From contig JALOMO010000044.1 in the NCBI GenBank assembly GCA_025455395.1, positions 1 to 46,114 on the forward strand: DNA of 46,114 bases, given 5' to 3'. The position numbers and the translations under genes are program-made. This document shows positions 24,192-32,882 of this stretch, piece after piece. How positions within the stretch are numbered: position 1 is the stretch's first letter; each line of letters starts with the position of its first letter. The DNA is from Bacteroidales bacterium (lineage in GTDB: Bacteria; Bacteroidota; Bacteroidia; Bacteroidales; VadinHA17). The notes beneath the pieces are model-generated. The model made no database searches and was not told the DNA's origin. It was given only the letters and a program-made list of their open reading frames with translations.

Positions 24192-24950
24192 TTATATTTT
24201 TTCGATGCATTCCTCTTTCACCCAACCCTTATTGCCGTCTGGCAAACGTACCTCGCTGTAAGCACCAAGTTTCTCTTCTACAGTGACAGTGGTACCGGAA
24301 TGTATGACAAAAAGCTCGTTTCCGCTGTCACCCGGGGCACTCCTGCCAGTCACAATACTGCAGGTTACCACAGCTTTGCGGTTATGATTAACAAGTGAAT
24401 TATTCCTTATGGCAAGTGAAAGTGTTACCAGTGATAATATAATAGTAACCAGAGTCATCCAGAATGGAATAAGCCTTCCACGTGATGCGGATCTGGTAAG
24501 AAAAATAAGTATGAAAAGAAGAGATATGATAAACAGGACCAGTGATACCAAAGCCCATGTGTTTGTGGATGCCAGGAGTGAAAAGAAATCAAACCATCTG
24601 ACAAAGAAGAGTTCGGGCAGGGTCTCAAATTTATCTGTCACCCTGCTGCGCGCTACCTGCAGATTGTAATTTATATCCTCGTCAGCAGGAGAGATCAGCC
24701 GGGCCCTTTCGTAAAAGAGAATGGCAGATGCATTATCACCTGCTTTGAAGAAGGCATTACCGGCGTTGTAGAGCAGCTCTTCGCTCCTGTAACCCTCATC
24801 ATAGAGTCGTTTGTAAATGGCAGCAGCTCCTGAAAAATCGGATGACTCATAGAGTTCAGCAGCATGCCTGTAGCTCTCTTCAGATGTCTGTGATGAAACC
24901 TGTAAGGCAATAATTATCAGCAGCAGATGGATTGCAATTGACCTCTTCAT
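24192..24950 (-). CDS. batE: BatE-like protein: TPR, membrane and SH3 domains
   Basis: A 252 aa envelope protein: signal peptide (residues 1-20), a periplasmic TPR region (~25-100, including YNAGNAFFKAGDNASAILFYERARLISPADEDINYNL), two close membrane helices (TNTWALVSLVLFIISLLFILIFL and FWMTLVTIILSLVTLSLAI), and a C-terminal bacterial SH3 domain (~190-252, ending GNKGWVKEECIEKI). This domain order is typical of BatE in Bacteroides aerotolerance operons. It follows batD with a 14-nt gap and is the last Bat gene. The exact role is unsettled; the complex is thought to support envelope protein folding or stress tolerance. Confidence 0.87.
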   Translation of the reverse strand: MKRSIAIHLLLIIIALQVSSQTSEESYRHAAELYESSDFSGAAAIYKRLYDEGYRSEELLYNAGNAFFKAGDNASAILFYERARLISPADEDINYNLQVARSRVTDKFETLPELFFVRWFDFFSLLASTNTWALVSLVLFIISLLFILIFLTRSASRGRLIPFWMTLVTIILSLVTLSLAIRNNSLVNHNRKAVVTCSIVTGRSAPGDSGNELFVIHSGTTVTVEEKLGAYSEVRLPDGNKGWVKEECIEKI

Positions 24951-24964
24951 TTTTCCGTACAGTT

Positions 24965-26764
24965 TTAATTAAGCAGAGCATCAAGTTTTTCAATAAGGTC
25001 TGCCGTTCTTCTGTGCAGCTCGGCAGGACTGTCACCCTGCGAAGTCGGCGAGTAGCGCGAGTATTCAGAGGCTGAAAGAATGAGGTCAAGCTCGGTAATG
25101 AGATCCTCGCCTGTATTTCTGGCTCTGAGGGCTGCATAGCATTTTTCCCGCGTGAGATCTGCCCTTGGGATTGAGAGCTTATCTCCGAGATAACCCCATA
25201 GGGCTGCGGAAAGCTCAGCCATGACAAGCTCAGGCCTGCTGCTTTTTAGTAGGTCATACGCCTTGGCAAGCCTCTTTTTTGCGTTTCTTGCTGCTCTCCG
25301 GTTACGGATGCCTGTTATGTCAGCATTGCGACGGATTTGTTCGCGTCTGAGCAGCATCAGCGATGCTGCAAGAAGAAGAGCCATTGCAAATAATAGCCAG
25401 TAGTAACTCTTTTCAACGAGTGTCTCAGGCATGACTCTGAGCCTGCTGTCACCGGTTCTTATAAATCTTATATCCTGTCCCAGGTATTTAACTTCTTCTC
25501 CGGGTATATATGCTGGCTGTGCCGCCTCCTCTGTCACACCTTCATTACCGGTAACTTCTATTGAATAGCCTGGTGTCCGGAGGGTTATGTATTTCTCCAG
25601 TTCCGGATCAAAAACAGTATATGAAACCGGTGGCAGATCAAATGTCCCGGTGTTTCTTGGTATAAGAAGATATTCAAACACTTTTGATCCTGTCGTAGTG
25701 CCAGAACTTTTTACAGTCACCTTGGGGTCATATTTCTCAATCCCCTGCGGGAAATTAATTACAGGGGCACCAGCCAGGTTCAGATTTCCTTTGCCTTTCA
25801 GGGTGACAGAATAAGTAAGGGCATCATTTACTGTTATGTCTGTCTTTGAAAGGTCGGAGACGATTTCGAATGCTCCCACGGCACCATGAAAATCAGACGG
25901 TTGCGGCATGGGCAGTGGTTTTACCCTGATGACTGCAGGTTGAGTGGAGACGCTTCTTGGTACCGTAGTAACGTTTGAGAAAAAATTGTCAAAGAAGGGG
26001 TCATTGAAAAAAGGGTCTCCTCCGGTGGTTCGTTGCTGTACCAGGGCGGTAATCCCGACCGGATCGATCCTGAGCTCACCGGCAATCTGCGGGTAGAGAA
26101 CAAAGCGCTGCAGCACACCTGTGCCATACTGAACACCGTCAATAACCTCTGCCTCAAGGTTTCTTAGTGGCGGTGTCTCAATATCCTCACGCAGGAATCC
26201 TTTGAAATCCGGATATTTAAGATCATTAATTCCGGAAAGATTGATCCTGGTAAAAAGTTTCAGTGTCGCTGTCACAGGCTGACCGATATATACCTCACGG
26301 GTACTCAGGGTAAGCCTCATTGATACTTCCGACCCATTCTCCGGAGGTTGCCCAGCCTGGGTATCATTACCTGAAGGAGCTGTTCCCGCATCAGTTATCT
26401 CTATCTCCACCGGAGCTGAGCTTACAGTAGCTTTTTTCGATTCATACCGGGCAGGCGGTATGATATAACTACCAGGCATTGAAGCAATAACATAATAGAC
26501 CAGCGTTGTTGTTGCAACTGAGGTTACTTCGCCGTTGATCCACTGTACATTACGACTGCTTGAAGTCTGTGGTCCTGAGACTGAGAATGATGGATCAAAT
26601 GCAGGTGGCTGAAATCGGCCGTCTGTTGAGTTGACAGTATAAACTATCCTGAATTGCTGCCCGGCCACTGCACTCTGAGGTGCGTTAACATCAACTGTGA
26701 CCTCCTGAGAGACAACTGTCAGTGGCGCAAGGATAAAGGCTAATATCACAAGGAGGATTTTCAT
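24965..26764 (-). CDS. batD: BatD family oxygen tolerance protein
   Basis: A ~599 aa periplasmic protein anchored by one C-terminal membrane helix (SYYWLLFAMALLLAASLMLL, residues ~450-470) with a cytoplasmic tail. The signal peptide (MKILLVILAFILAPLTVVSQ) fixes the start at 26764; the ORF track adds six residues. The periplasmic part is made of beta-sandwich repeats (e.g. VGQQF-like openings, ITVNDALTYSVTLKGKGNL, DLPPVSYTVFDP), the hallmark of BatD. It lies between batC and batE in the aerotolerance operon and probably scaffolds the complex with BatA and BatB. In the Bacteroides literature bat genes affect oxygen tolerance; the mechanism is not established. Confidence 0.9.
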   Translation of the reverse strand: MKILLVILAFILAPLTVVSQEVTVDVNAPQSAVAGQQFRIVYTVNSTDGRFQPPAFDPSFSVSGPQTSSSRNVQWINGEVTSVATTTLVYYVIASMPGSYIIPPARYESKKATVSSAPVEIEITDAGTAPSGNDTQAGQPPENGSEVSMRLTLSTREVYIGQPVTATLKLFTRINLSGINDLKYPDFKGFLREDIETPPLRNLEAEVIDGVQYGTGVLQRFVLYPQIAGELRIDPVGITALVQQRTTGGDPFFNDPFFDNFFSNVTTVPRSVSTQPAVIRVKPLPMPQPSDFHGAVGAFEIVSDLSKTDITVNDALTYSVTLKGKGNLNLAGAPVINFPQGIEKYDPKVTVKSSGTTTGSKVFEYLLIPRNTGTFDLPPVSYTVFDPELEKYITLRTPGYSIEVTGNEGVTEEAAQPAYIPGEEVKYLGQDIRFIRTGDSRLRVMPETLVEKSYYWLLFAMALLLAASLMLLRREQIRRNADITGIRNRRAARNAKKRLAKAYDLLKSSRPELVMAELSAALWGYLGDKLSIPRADLTREKCYAALRARNTGEDLITELDLILSASEYSRYSPTSQGDSPAELHRRTADLIEKLDALLN

Positions 26765-26775
26765 CGCAGCCAAAA

Positions 26776-27486
26776 TTACCAATTTTTGATTACCCTTACT
26801 TTTGCCTTTGCAGCCTTTTCATTCTGAACCTTTTCCTGAGTTTTTTTCTCACTCGCCGCAAGGGCATCAAGAAGTCGCTGTGCATCTTCCCTGCTTATTG
26901 ACTGCTGCTGGTTTTGCTGTTGCTGATCCTGCTTCTCATCCTCGTTTTTTTGCTCCTCCGGCTTATTCTGGTCTGACTTGTTGTCATCCTTATTATCCTG
27001 TTTGTCCTGGTCCTGATTCTGTTGTTGCTGTTCCTCCTGTTTCTTCAGTTGATCCTGGGCATATGCAAGATTGTATTTTGCTTCCATATTTTCTGGCTTG
27101 AGCATGAGTGAGTTAATATATGCCTCAATGCTCTCGCTAAACTTCTGTTCCTTCAAAAGTGAGTTGCCCAGATTATAAAGACTCTCTGCCTGCTTCTCCT
27201 TGTCATCGCTGCTTGATGAGGTTGCTCTTCTGAATTCATCTGCAGCCTCATTGTACCTTCCCTGCTTATACAATGCGTCACCCAGGTTGAATCCGCCATC
27301 AACTGCTGGCTTATCCTGTGTAAGTGCGCGGCGATACATACCCTCGCTCCCTGCGAACTCACTCTTCTTGTAAAGACGGTTGCCCTTCCTTATATACTCC
27401 CTCTCCTCCTGTGCCTTCAGGCATGGATTGAGAAGCAGCAATCCTAGCAGTGCGAGGAAAACTTTCTGAAATCTGTTCTTTCTCAT
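26776..27486 (-). CDS. batC: BatC-like TPR protein with low-complexity charged tail
   Basis: A 236 aa periplasmic protein: signal peptide (VFLALLGLLLLNPCLKAQ), then about three TPR motifs (residues ~30-150, e.g. NLGDALYKQGRYNEAADEFRRA), a ~60-residue segment almost entirely Gln, Asp, Asn, Lys and Glu, and a C-terminal KAKVRVIKNW. TPR plus charged linker plus a terminal KxW-like motif is the usual BatC layout. The low-complexity stretch is encoded by ordinary varied codons, not a simple DNA repeat. Its start overlaps the batB stop by 4 nt. It probably mediates protein-protein contacts of the VWA proteins. Confidence 0.88.
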   Translation of the reverse strand: MRKNRFQKVFLALLGLLLLNPCLKAQEEREYIRKGNRLYKKSEFAGSEGMYRRALTQDKPAVDGGFNLGDALYKQGRYNEAADEFRRATSSSSDDKEKQAESLYNLGNSLLKEQKFSESIEAYINSLMLKPENMEAKYNLAYAQDQLKKQEEQQQQNQDQDKQDNKDDNKSDQNKPEEQKNEDEKQDQQQQNQQQSISREDAQRLLDALAASEKKTQEKVQNEKAAKAKVRVIKNW

Positions 27487-28538
27487 CTCCCCTTCCCTTT
27501 CACATTGGTTTGATCGATCCCCAGTCTTCTGAGGATATGATTCTTACGATCCATAATAAGTATATCGGCAAGAAGAAGGATGAACATTATCACTGCAGGT
27601 ATCAGAAACTGCTCATTGTATTCTGTGTACATCACTGCATTGATCTCCGTCTTCTTCATCCTTCCGATGTCGTTGTATATCTCATTCAATCCCAGGCTGG
27701 TGTTATTTGCCCTGACATACCTTCCGCCGGTTAATGAGGCGATCTCCTGCAGTACTTTCTCATCGAGTTTGGTGATGACAGTATTGCCATCCTGGTCTTT
27801 CAGGTATTCTGTCTTTCCTCCTGTATTGAGCTGAATTGGTGAGCCTGACGGTGAACCGATCCCGATTGTGTGAATAACTACTCCCTTTTCTGCTGCCGCC
27901 CGAGCTGCGGTTATTGCATCATCCTCATGATTCTCACCGTCGGTGATAATTATGAGTGCCTTGCTTTTGTCACTCGCCGGAGAAAATGATCTCATCCCAA
28001 GGTCAATTGCAGTTCCAATTGCAGTTCCCTGCTTTGAGACCACATCGGGACCCGCATTTTCAAGAAACATTTTTGCAGAGAGATAGTCATTTGTGACAGG
28101 AATCTGTGTATATGCGTCTCCGGCAAAGAGTATTAATCCAATCCTGTCTTCCCTCAACTGGTCAACAAGTTGTGCAATAGCTTGTTTAGCCCTTTCGAGC
28201 CTTGTGGGCGAGATATCTGCAGCCAGCATTGAGTTACTGACATCGAGAGCGATTATCACTTCGACACCTTCCCGCTTTACTTCTTCAAGTCTTGACCCGA
28301 ACTGTGGTCTGGCTATCAGGAGTACAGCAAAGATAAACGCTGTCAGCCTGATGATGAATTTCAGTGTTAGTCTGATGGAAGAATAGTCAGGTGAGAGCCT
28401 GGCGACGAGTTCAGTATCTCCAAAACGCTCCCTGGCCAGTCTCCTTCGCCTGTTGCCAAGAATCCACAGAACAACAAGTACCAGGACCAGGAGGAGCAGG
28501 TAAAGCATATCAGGCTTTGCAAATCTGAAGGTATCCAT
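27483..28538 (-). CDS. batB: BatB-like VWA domain membrane protein
   Basis: A 351 aa inner-membrane protein with two N-terminal helices (LYLLLLVLVLVVLWILG and LKFIIRLTAFIFAVLLIARP), a VWA domain (~90-300) and a C-terminal helix (LIPAVIMFILLLADIL). The metal-ion-dependent adhesion site is complete: DVSNS (DxSxS), the Thr in PVTND, and ITDGENHED. A VWA domain held by terminal membrane helices is the BatA/BatB architecture; gene order identifies this one as BatB. It is presumed to act with MoxR, whose AAA+ partners typically remodel or activate VWA proteins. It lies 7 nt after batA and overlaps batC by 4 nt. Confidence 0.9.
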   Translation of the reverse strand: MDTFRFAKPDMLYLLLLVLVLVVLWILGNRRRRLARERFGDTELVARLSPDYSSIRLTLKFIIRLTAFIFAVLLIARPQFGSRLEEVKREGVEVIIALDVSNSMLAADISPTRLERAKQAIAQLVDQLREDRIGLILFAGDAYTQIPVTNDYLSAKMFLENAGPDVVSKQGTAIGTAIDLGMRSFSPASDKSKALIIITDGENHEDDAITAARAAAEKGVVIHTIGIGSPSGSPIQLNTGGKTEYLKDQDGNTVITKLDEKVLQEIASLTGGRYVRANNTSLGLNEIYNDIGRMKKTEINAVMYTEYNEQFLIPAVIMFILLLADILIMDRKNHILRRLGIDQTNVKGKGR

Positions 28539-28545
28539 AACTCCT

Positions 28546-29538
28546 CTATGAGATGTTTTTCATTAACAGGTACCTGAGAAGCAACTCACAGGTAAGGATT
28601 ATTGCTGCGGCCAGTGCCCATGGCATAAACACATCTTCACGTTTGCTGTGCTCCCGGGTCTCTATCTTCGACTTCTCAAGTTTATCTATCTCACCGTAGA
28701 CTTTTTGCAGACTTGTGTTGTCAGTAGCCCTGAAGTACATGCCTCCGGTGAGGTCGGCAATCTGTCCGAGCAGCTTCTCGTCAATCTCCACCTGCATCTT
28801 CTGGTACTGAATGCCAAAGGGTGTCTGTACCGGATAGTCGGCATAACCCATGCTGCCGACGCCGATGGTGTATACTCTGATGCCAAATGTCTTTGCAATT
28901 TCTGCAGCTGTCATCGGGTCAATCGATCCTCTGTTGTTAACGCCGTCAGTAAGCAGGATTATTACCTTGCTGATGGCATCCGAATCTTTTATCCTGTTAA
29001 TTGATGTTGCCAGGCCTACTCCGATGGCTGTACCATCTTCAATGATTCCGCTTTTTACTTCCCTCATCAGGTTGATAAGCACAGCATGGTCTGTCGTCAA
29101 TGGGCACTGTGTGAAGCTCTCACCGCTGAATACTGTCAGACCAATGCGGTCATAAGGTCTGCTGCTGATAAATTCAGTAGCGACATTTTTCGATGCCTCC
29201 AGCCTGTCGGGACTAAAATCTCTTGCCAGCATGCTCCCCGACACGTCAAGAGCCATGACAATGTCAATTCCTTCAGTAGTGGAGCTCTGCCACCTGTCAA
29301 CCCTCTGAGGCCGGGCAATTACAACAATGATAAGTGCAATCACAGCCAGCCTCATTCCAAAGAGTATATGGCGCAAATAGTGACGGAAAGTCCTGCTTCC
29401 GGTAGATAAGAACTCTGCTGTCGAGAGTCTGTATGCTGCATGTGACTTTCCCTGCCGGTAAATATAATAAGCAAGCAGGAGCGGAACTGTAAGCCCGAAC
29501 CAGAGAAACCATCCGTTTTCAAACACGATGTTATGCAT
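28546..29538 (-). CDS. batA: BatA-like VWA domain membrane protein
   Basis: A 330 aa protein with N-terminal helices (WFLWFGLTVPLLLAYYIY and ILFGMRLAVIALIIVVIARP), a VWA domain with intact MIDAS (DVSGS, LTTDH, LLTDGVNNRG), and a C-terminal helix (WALAAAIILTCELLLRYLLM). It is a clear paralogue of batB downstream and is identified as BatA by order. The start overlaps the preceding DUF4381-like gene by 8 nt. VWA-MIDAS proteins bind protein ligands through a coordinated divalent cation; the ligand here is unknown. Confidence 0.9.
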   Translation of the reverse strand: MHNIVFENGWFLWFGLTVPLLLAYYIYRQGKSHAAYRLSTAEFLSTGSRTFRHYLRHILFGMRLAVIALIIVVIARPQRVDRWQSSTTEGIDIVMALDVSGSMLARDFSPDRLEASKNVATEFISSRPYDRIGLTVFSGESFTQCPLTTDHAVLINLMREVKSGIIEDGTAIGVGLATSINRIKDSDAISKVIILLTDGVNNRGSIDPMTAAEIAKTFGIRVYTIGVGSMGYADYPVQTPFGIQYQKMQVEIDEKLLGQIADLTGGMYFRATDNTSLQKVYGEIDKLEKSKIETREHSKREDVFMPWALAAAIILTCELLLRYLLMKNIS

Positions 29539-30499
29539 TCTCTCCTCCTTTTGTGGTTGATGTATCCTCTGCTGTCAGGTCGGGTTCACGGGTAATGTCA
29601 ACAAACTTCATGGCATCATTGAATGAAATCTCATGCATCTCACCACCCGGCAAATATTTTGCAAATTTTACCATGTCTGACAATGAGAGCAGTTCCTTCA
29701 CCAGTGACAGCTCATTCTGTTTAAGCACGGATGCTTTATGGAGCATTCTGACAGTTTCATCGGTTGTAAGCTCGGGAGACATAATCCCATAGCGGTTATC
29801 AATATACCTCCGCATGATATCTGAGAGCCTCGAATAGTAGTGCTTGATCTCGCCTTTCTGCCATAATTCCTCCTCCTTCAGAGAGTTCAGCTCACGTAGT
29901 GCGATCACATGAGCAGGCTCTCGTGGCGGCTGCGGTTTTACAAACCTTCTGAGAGGGTTTCTTGGCAGGAATCTGGCAAGTAACCAAAATAATAGTGTTG
30001 AGAATGCGGCGATGATCAGCCAGGGCAAAATCTCTCCGAATGTAACCGGTGCATCACGCGGTGGCACAATGTCAAATATCACGTCGGTGGTATCAGCAGG
30101 AGTAACTGCAGGCCTCTCAACCTTAATAAATGAGTAGTCTGAATAGAATCTCTTCAGGCTGTCTCCTGAGATGACCTCAACGTAGAATGGAGGTATTTCA
30201 TAATTACCTGAATCAAATGCGGTTATGAGGTACCTGTCAGTCACCATGATATCTCCTCCCTCAGTCAGAATAGTATCCCTTCCCGGTTTCCCGAGGATAA
30301 TTATCTTCCCGGCAAGAGTATCGGCTGCTGAGCTTAATGAGGCAATAATCCCGGCAGGGATTGTTGCTGAGACGGTGAATCCGGTTTGGTCACCAATCAG
30401 AATTGAGGTTGTGTCGGGTAATGATGTTACATTGATCTCCTGCCCCTTAGCCGAGAGTAATAATGAAATTAAGGTCACAAGTAAATATGTTCGCCTCAT
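29531..30499 (-). CDS. Bat-operon membrane protein (DUF4381-like)
   Basis: A 322 aa protein: signal peptide (LLVTLISLLLSAKGQ), a periplasmic beta-rich domain of ~140 residues (e.g. DTTSILIGDQTGFTVSATIP, SGNYEIPPFYVEV), one membrane helix (ILPWLIIAAFSTLLFWLLARFL) and a cytoplasmic helical tail of ~130 residues (KHYYSRLSDIMRRYIDNRYGI). It occupies the slot between the DUF58 and batA genes where Bacteroidota Bat operons usually carry such a protein. Its beta domain plus single anchor resembles a shortened BatD. Role inferred from neighbours only; it overlaps batA by 8 nt. Confidence 0.75.
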   Translation of the reverse strand: MRRTYLLVTLISLLLSAKGQEINVTSLPDTTSILIGDQTGFTVSATIPAGIIASLSSAADTLAGKIIILGKPGRDTILTEGGDIMVTDRYLITAFDSGNYEIPPFYVEVISGDSLKRFYSDYSFIKVERPAVTPADTTDVIFDIVPPRDAPVTFGEILPWLIIAAFSTLLFWLLARFLPRNPLRRFVKPQPPREPAHVIALRELNSLKEEELWQKGEIKHYYSRLSDIMRRYIDNRYGIMSPELTTDETVRMLHKASVLKQNELSLVKELLSLSDMVKFAKYLPGGEMHEISFNDAMKFVDITREPDLTAEDTSTTKGGENA

Positions 30500-30503
30500 A
30501 TCT

Positions 30504-31367
30504 TTACCTGTGTTTAAACAATGAGATCAATGGTTTGATATAGTCTTCACCTGTGCTGATTACAGCTACGTCAACGCCACAGCTCCTGAAGGCAGAATTT
30601 ACCGAATCCTCATGCTTTTTCCACCTGAGAGCATACTCTTTTCTTACCCTTAAAGATGATGTGTCTATCCAGTTTTCTTTTCCGGTCTCGGGGTCTGTTA
30701 TCCGGATAAAGCCCACATCGGGTATCTCCTTTTCGCGACGGTCGCTGATATTCAGGGCCACGATGTCATGTTTGCCTGAGGCAATACGCAGAGCTTCTTC
30801 AAATGGTGGAGCCATGAAATCAGAGAGAATAAATGCCGTGCAGCGCTTTCTTAGTACATTCGTCAGGACCCTGAGCGGTTCTGACAGGGAGGTGCCTGGT
30901 GATTGGGGTTCATAACTCAGCATCTCCCTGATAAGTCTGAGCATGTGGGCTTTTCCCTTCTTGGGCGGGATATATTTTTCCACCCTGTCGGAGAAAAGCA
31001 TAAGTCCGACCTTATCGTTATTGACAATAACCGAATATGAAAGAACAGCAGCAATCTCTGTCATCACCTCCCGTTTGGTTGCGGTAAGGGTGCCGAAGTC
31101 GCCGGAGCGGCTGACATCAACAAGCAGCATGACTGTAAGCTCACGTTCTTCCTCGAAGACCTTCACATACGGATGACCGAAGCGGGCTGTGACGTTCCAG
31201 TCGATGCTGCGTATCTCGTCGCCGAACTGGTACTCGCGTACCTCGCTGAAGGCCATACCCCTTCCGCGAAAGGCACTGTGGTACTGCCCTGCAAAGATCT
31301 GTCTCGTAAGGCCTCGTGACCTTATCTCGATCTTTCTTACCTTCTTAAGCAGTTCTGTCGTCTCCAC
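30504..31367 (-). CDS. DUF58 domain protein
   Basis: A 287 aa cytoplasmic protein with the DUF58 core near the N-terminus (GQYHSAFRGRGMAFSEVREYQFGDEIRSIDWNVTAR) and a VWA-like fold after it: LLVDVSRSGDFG provides a DxSxS MIDAS motif, and FILSDFMAPPFEEAL the later acidic loop. DUF58 proteins are constant partners of MoxR ATPases. It lacks the N-terminal membrane helices of the long DUF58 proteins. It overlaps the small secreted protein gene upstream by 23 nt and is followed after 4 nt by the DUF4381-like gene. Confidence 0.9.
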   Translation of the reverse strand: METTELLKKVRKIEIRSRGLTRQIFAGQYHSAFRGRGMAFSEVREYQFGDEIRSIDWNVTARFGHPYVKVFEEERELTVMLLVDVSRSGDFGTLTATKREVMTEIAAVLSYSVIVNNDKVGLMLFSDRVEKYIPPKKGKAHMLRLIREMLSYEPQSPGTSLSEPLRVLTNVLRKRCTAFILSDFMAPPFEEALRIASGKHDIVALNISDRREKEIPDVGFIRITDPETGKENWIDTSSLRVRKEYALRWKKHEDSVNSAFRSCGVDVAVISTGEDYIKPLISLFKHR

Positions 31368-31785
31368 TCTTTTCTCTATGCTGTGAGATCTTATATGTTA
31401 CAGTGAAAAACCATGTCTCATCTTTCAGGTCAACATTGATAAGTTTACCACGTGACTTGTATACCCAGTTGTCGACACCCTCACTCTTATGAAGGTTGGT
31501 AAGCTCATTTCTTTTCTCATCGATGCTGCTCTTTTCGTAAGTTATCCTTACTCCGTTACAATAGCCTTTTTCATCAAGGAAGATAATCCATGTTTCACCT
31601 CCTTCTCCCGAAGTATACTTAAGATACCTGTATAATTCATTCTTGATCTTGTCATTTATTGTCAATGAAGGATTCTCCTCCGACATAATGACTTTTATTC
31701 TCGGTTCGTTAAGCCCTATCAGGTCTTGTGCTCCGGATGGAATAAATGAAAAGAGGGCAAGAATTATTAGTATCGATCTGCTCAT
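31345..31785 (-). CDS. Small secreted protein in the Bat operon, function unknown
   Basis: A 146 aa protein with a signal peptide (SILIILALFSFIPSGAQ) and a mixed alpha/beta mature part (IKVIMSEENPSLTINDKIKNELYRYLKYTS, TWIIFLDEKGYCNGVRITYE, TWFFTVTYKIS). I recognise no family. It lies between moxR (5 nt away) and DUF58 (23-nt overlap), so it is embedded in the Bat operon, where a periplasmic protein is not a standard member. The tight overlaps on both sides support that it is real and translated. Confidence 0.75.
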   Translation of the reverse strand: MSRSILIILALFSFIPSGAQDLIGLNEPRIKVIMSEENPSLTINDKIKNELYRYLKYTSGEGGETWIIFLDEKGYCNGVRITYEKSSIDEKRNELTNLHKSEGVDNWVYKSRGKLINVDLKDETWFFTVTYKISQHREKSGDDRTA

Positions 31786-31790
31786 CAGGG

Positions 31791-32786
31791 TTATGGTACT
31801 TCAACAGTATTAAGTATCTCTGTAATGATCTGGTCCTGTGTAATGTTCTCAGCTTCGGCTTCATATGTCAGGCCGATACGGTGCCTCAGTACATCACCGC
31901 ACAGGTTTCGGATGTCTTCGGGCACAACAAATCCTCTTCTCCTGATGAAAGCATTGGCCTTGGCTGCAATTGCCAGGTTTATCCCTGCACGGGGTGATGC
32001 GCCATAGGCAATCAGCGGAGAGAATTTGGCGAGTCCGAACCGGGCGGGTTCTCTGGTGGCAAAAACAATGTCAAGTATATAGTTCTCTATCTTTTCATCA
32101 AGGTATACCTCCCTGACTACTTTGCGAGCCCTTAGAATATCATCCGGCTTAAGTATTGCTTTTGCCATGGGGAATTCACTTGCCAGGTTTTCACGTATGA
32201 TCATCCGCTCCTCCTCCTTTTCGGGATAAGTTATAACCACTTTAAGCATGAACCGGTCGATCTGGGCTTCAGGAAGAGGATAAGTACCCTCCTGTTCAAT
32301 TGGGTTCTGTGTAGCCAGCACCATGAAAGGTTCATCGAGCTTATAGGTGTGGTCACCTATAGTAATCTGTCTCTCCTGCATGGCTTCGAGCAAAGCGCTC
32401 TGCACCTTTGCCGGCGAACGGTTGATCTCGTCGGCAAGTATGAAGTTGGCAAAAAGGGGCCCCTTGCGAACAACGAACTCTTCCTTTTTCTGACTGTATA
32501 TCATTGTACCAATAAGGTCAGCAGGCAGCAGGTCGGGGGTAAATTGTATCCTGCTGAAGCGGGTATCAATGATAGATGCCAACGTCTTGATTGCCAGCGT
32601 CTTTGCAAGGCCTGGCACACCCTCAAGGAGAATATGTCCATTCGATAGAAGACCGATGAGAAGGGAATCAGTCAGGTGACGTTGCCCCACTATAACCTTG
32701 TTCATTTCCTGTCTCAGCAGATCAACGAATGCACTCTCTTTCTCGATCTTTTCATTTAGAAGCCTGATATCGGTAGTATGTTCCAT
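31791..32786 (-). CDS. MoxR family AAA+ ATPase
   Basis: A ~331 aa cytoplasmic ATPase. It has Walker A GVPGLAKT, Walker B ILADEINRSPAKVQSALLEAMQE (including the MoxR-typical ADEINR), sensor 1 LATQNPIEQEGTYPLPEAQIDRFM and a C-terminal lid with SPRAG-like GASPRAGINLAIAAKA. MoxR ATPases work with VWA-domain proteins, here DUF58, BatA and BatB in the same operon, as chaperone-like activators. The ORF track starts at 32834; the ATG at 32786 (MEHTTDIRLL) is preferred because the extra 16 residues are unlike the family and would overlap a candidate promoter at 32825-32832. It is the first gene of the Bat operon. Confidence 0.93.
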   Translation of the reverse strand: MEHTTDIRLLNEKIEKESAFVDLLRQEMNKVIVGQRHLTDSLLIGLLSNGHILLEGVPGLAKTLAIKTLASIIDTRFSRIQFTPDLLPADLIGTMIYSQKKEEFVVRKGPLFANFILADEINRSPAKVQSALLEAMQERQITIGDHTYKLDEPFMVLATQNPIEQEGTYPLPEAQIDRFMLKVVITYPEKEEERMIIRENLASEFPMAKAILKPDDILRARKVVREVYLDEKIENYILDIVFATREPARFGLAKFSPLIAYGASPRAGINLAIAAKANAFIRRRGFVVPEDIRNLCGDVLRHRIGLTYEAEAENITQDQIITEILNTVEVP

Positions 32787-32824
32787 ATAAATAAGTGTAA
32801 TTTCTGCAATGCAAAAAACATTCG

Positions 32825-32882
32825 CAAAGATCACTTCTGATATCGAAAAAAGGTGTTAAAGGTTGTTAAAGAAGTGTTAAAG
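32825..32882 (-). promoter_or_regulatory. Candidate Bat operon promoter with three phased CTTTAACA repeats
   Basis: On the minus strand GATCTTTG (32825-32832) matches TAnnTTTG at 7 of 8 positions, 38 nt before moxR. Upstream of it lie three exact copies of CTTTAACA at 32875-32882, 32864-32871 and 32854-32861, spaced 11 and 10 nt, about one helical turn each. They would fall at roughly -36 to -64 and could bind an activator; they also overlap the stop of the upstream gene. Inference from pattern only. Confidence 0.4.

Noticed and set aside
26870-27060. Tandem repeat in batC
   Set aside because: The protein is low-complexity (Gln/Asp/Asn/Lys), but the DNA has no regular repeating unit.
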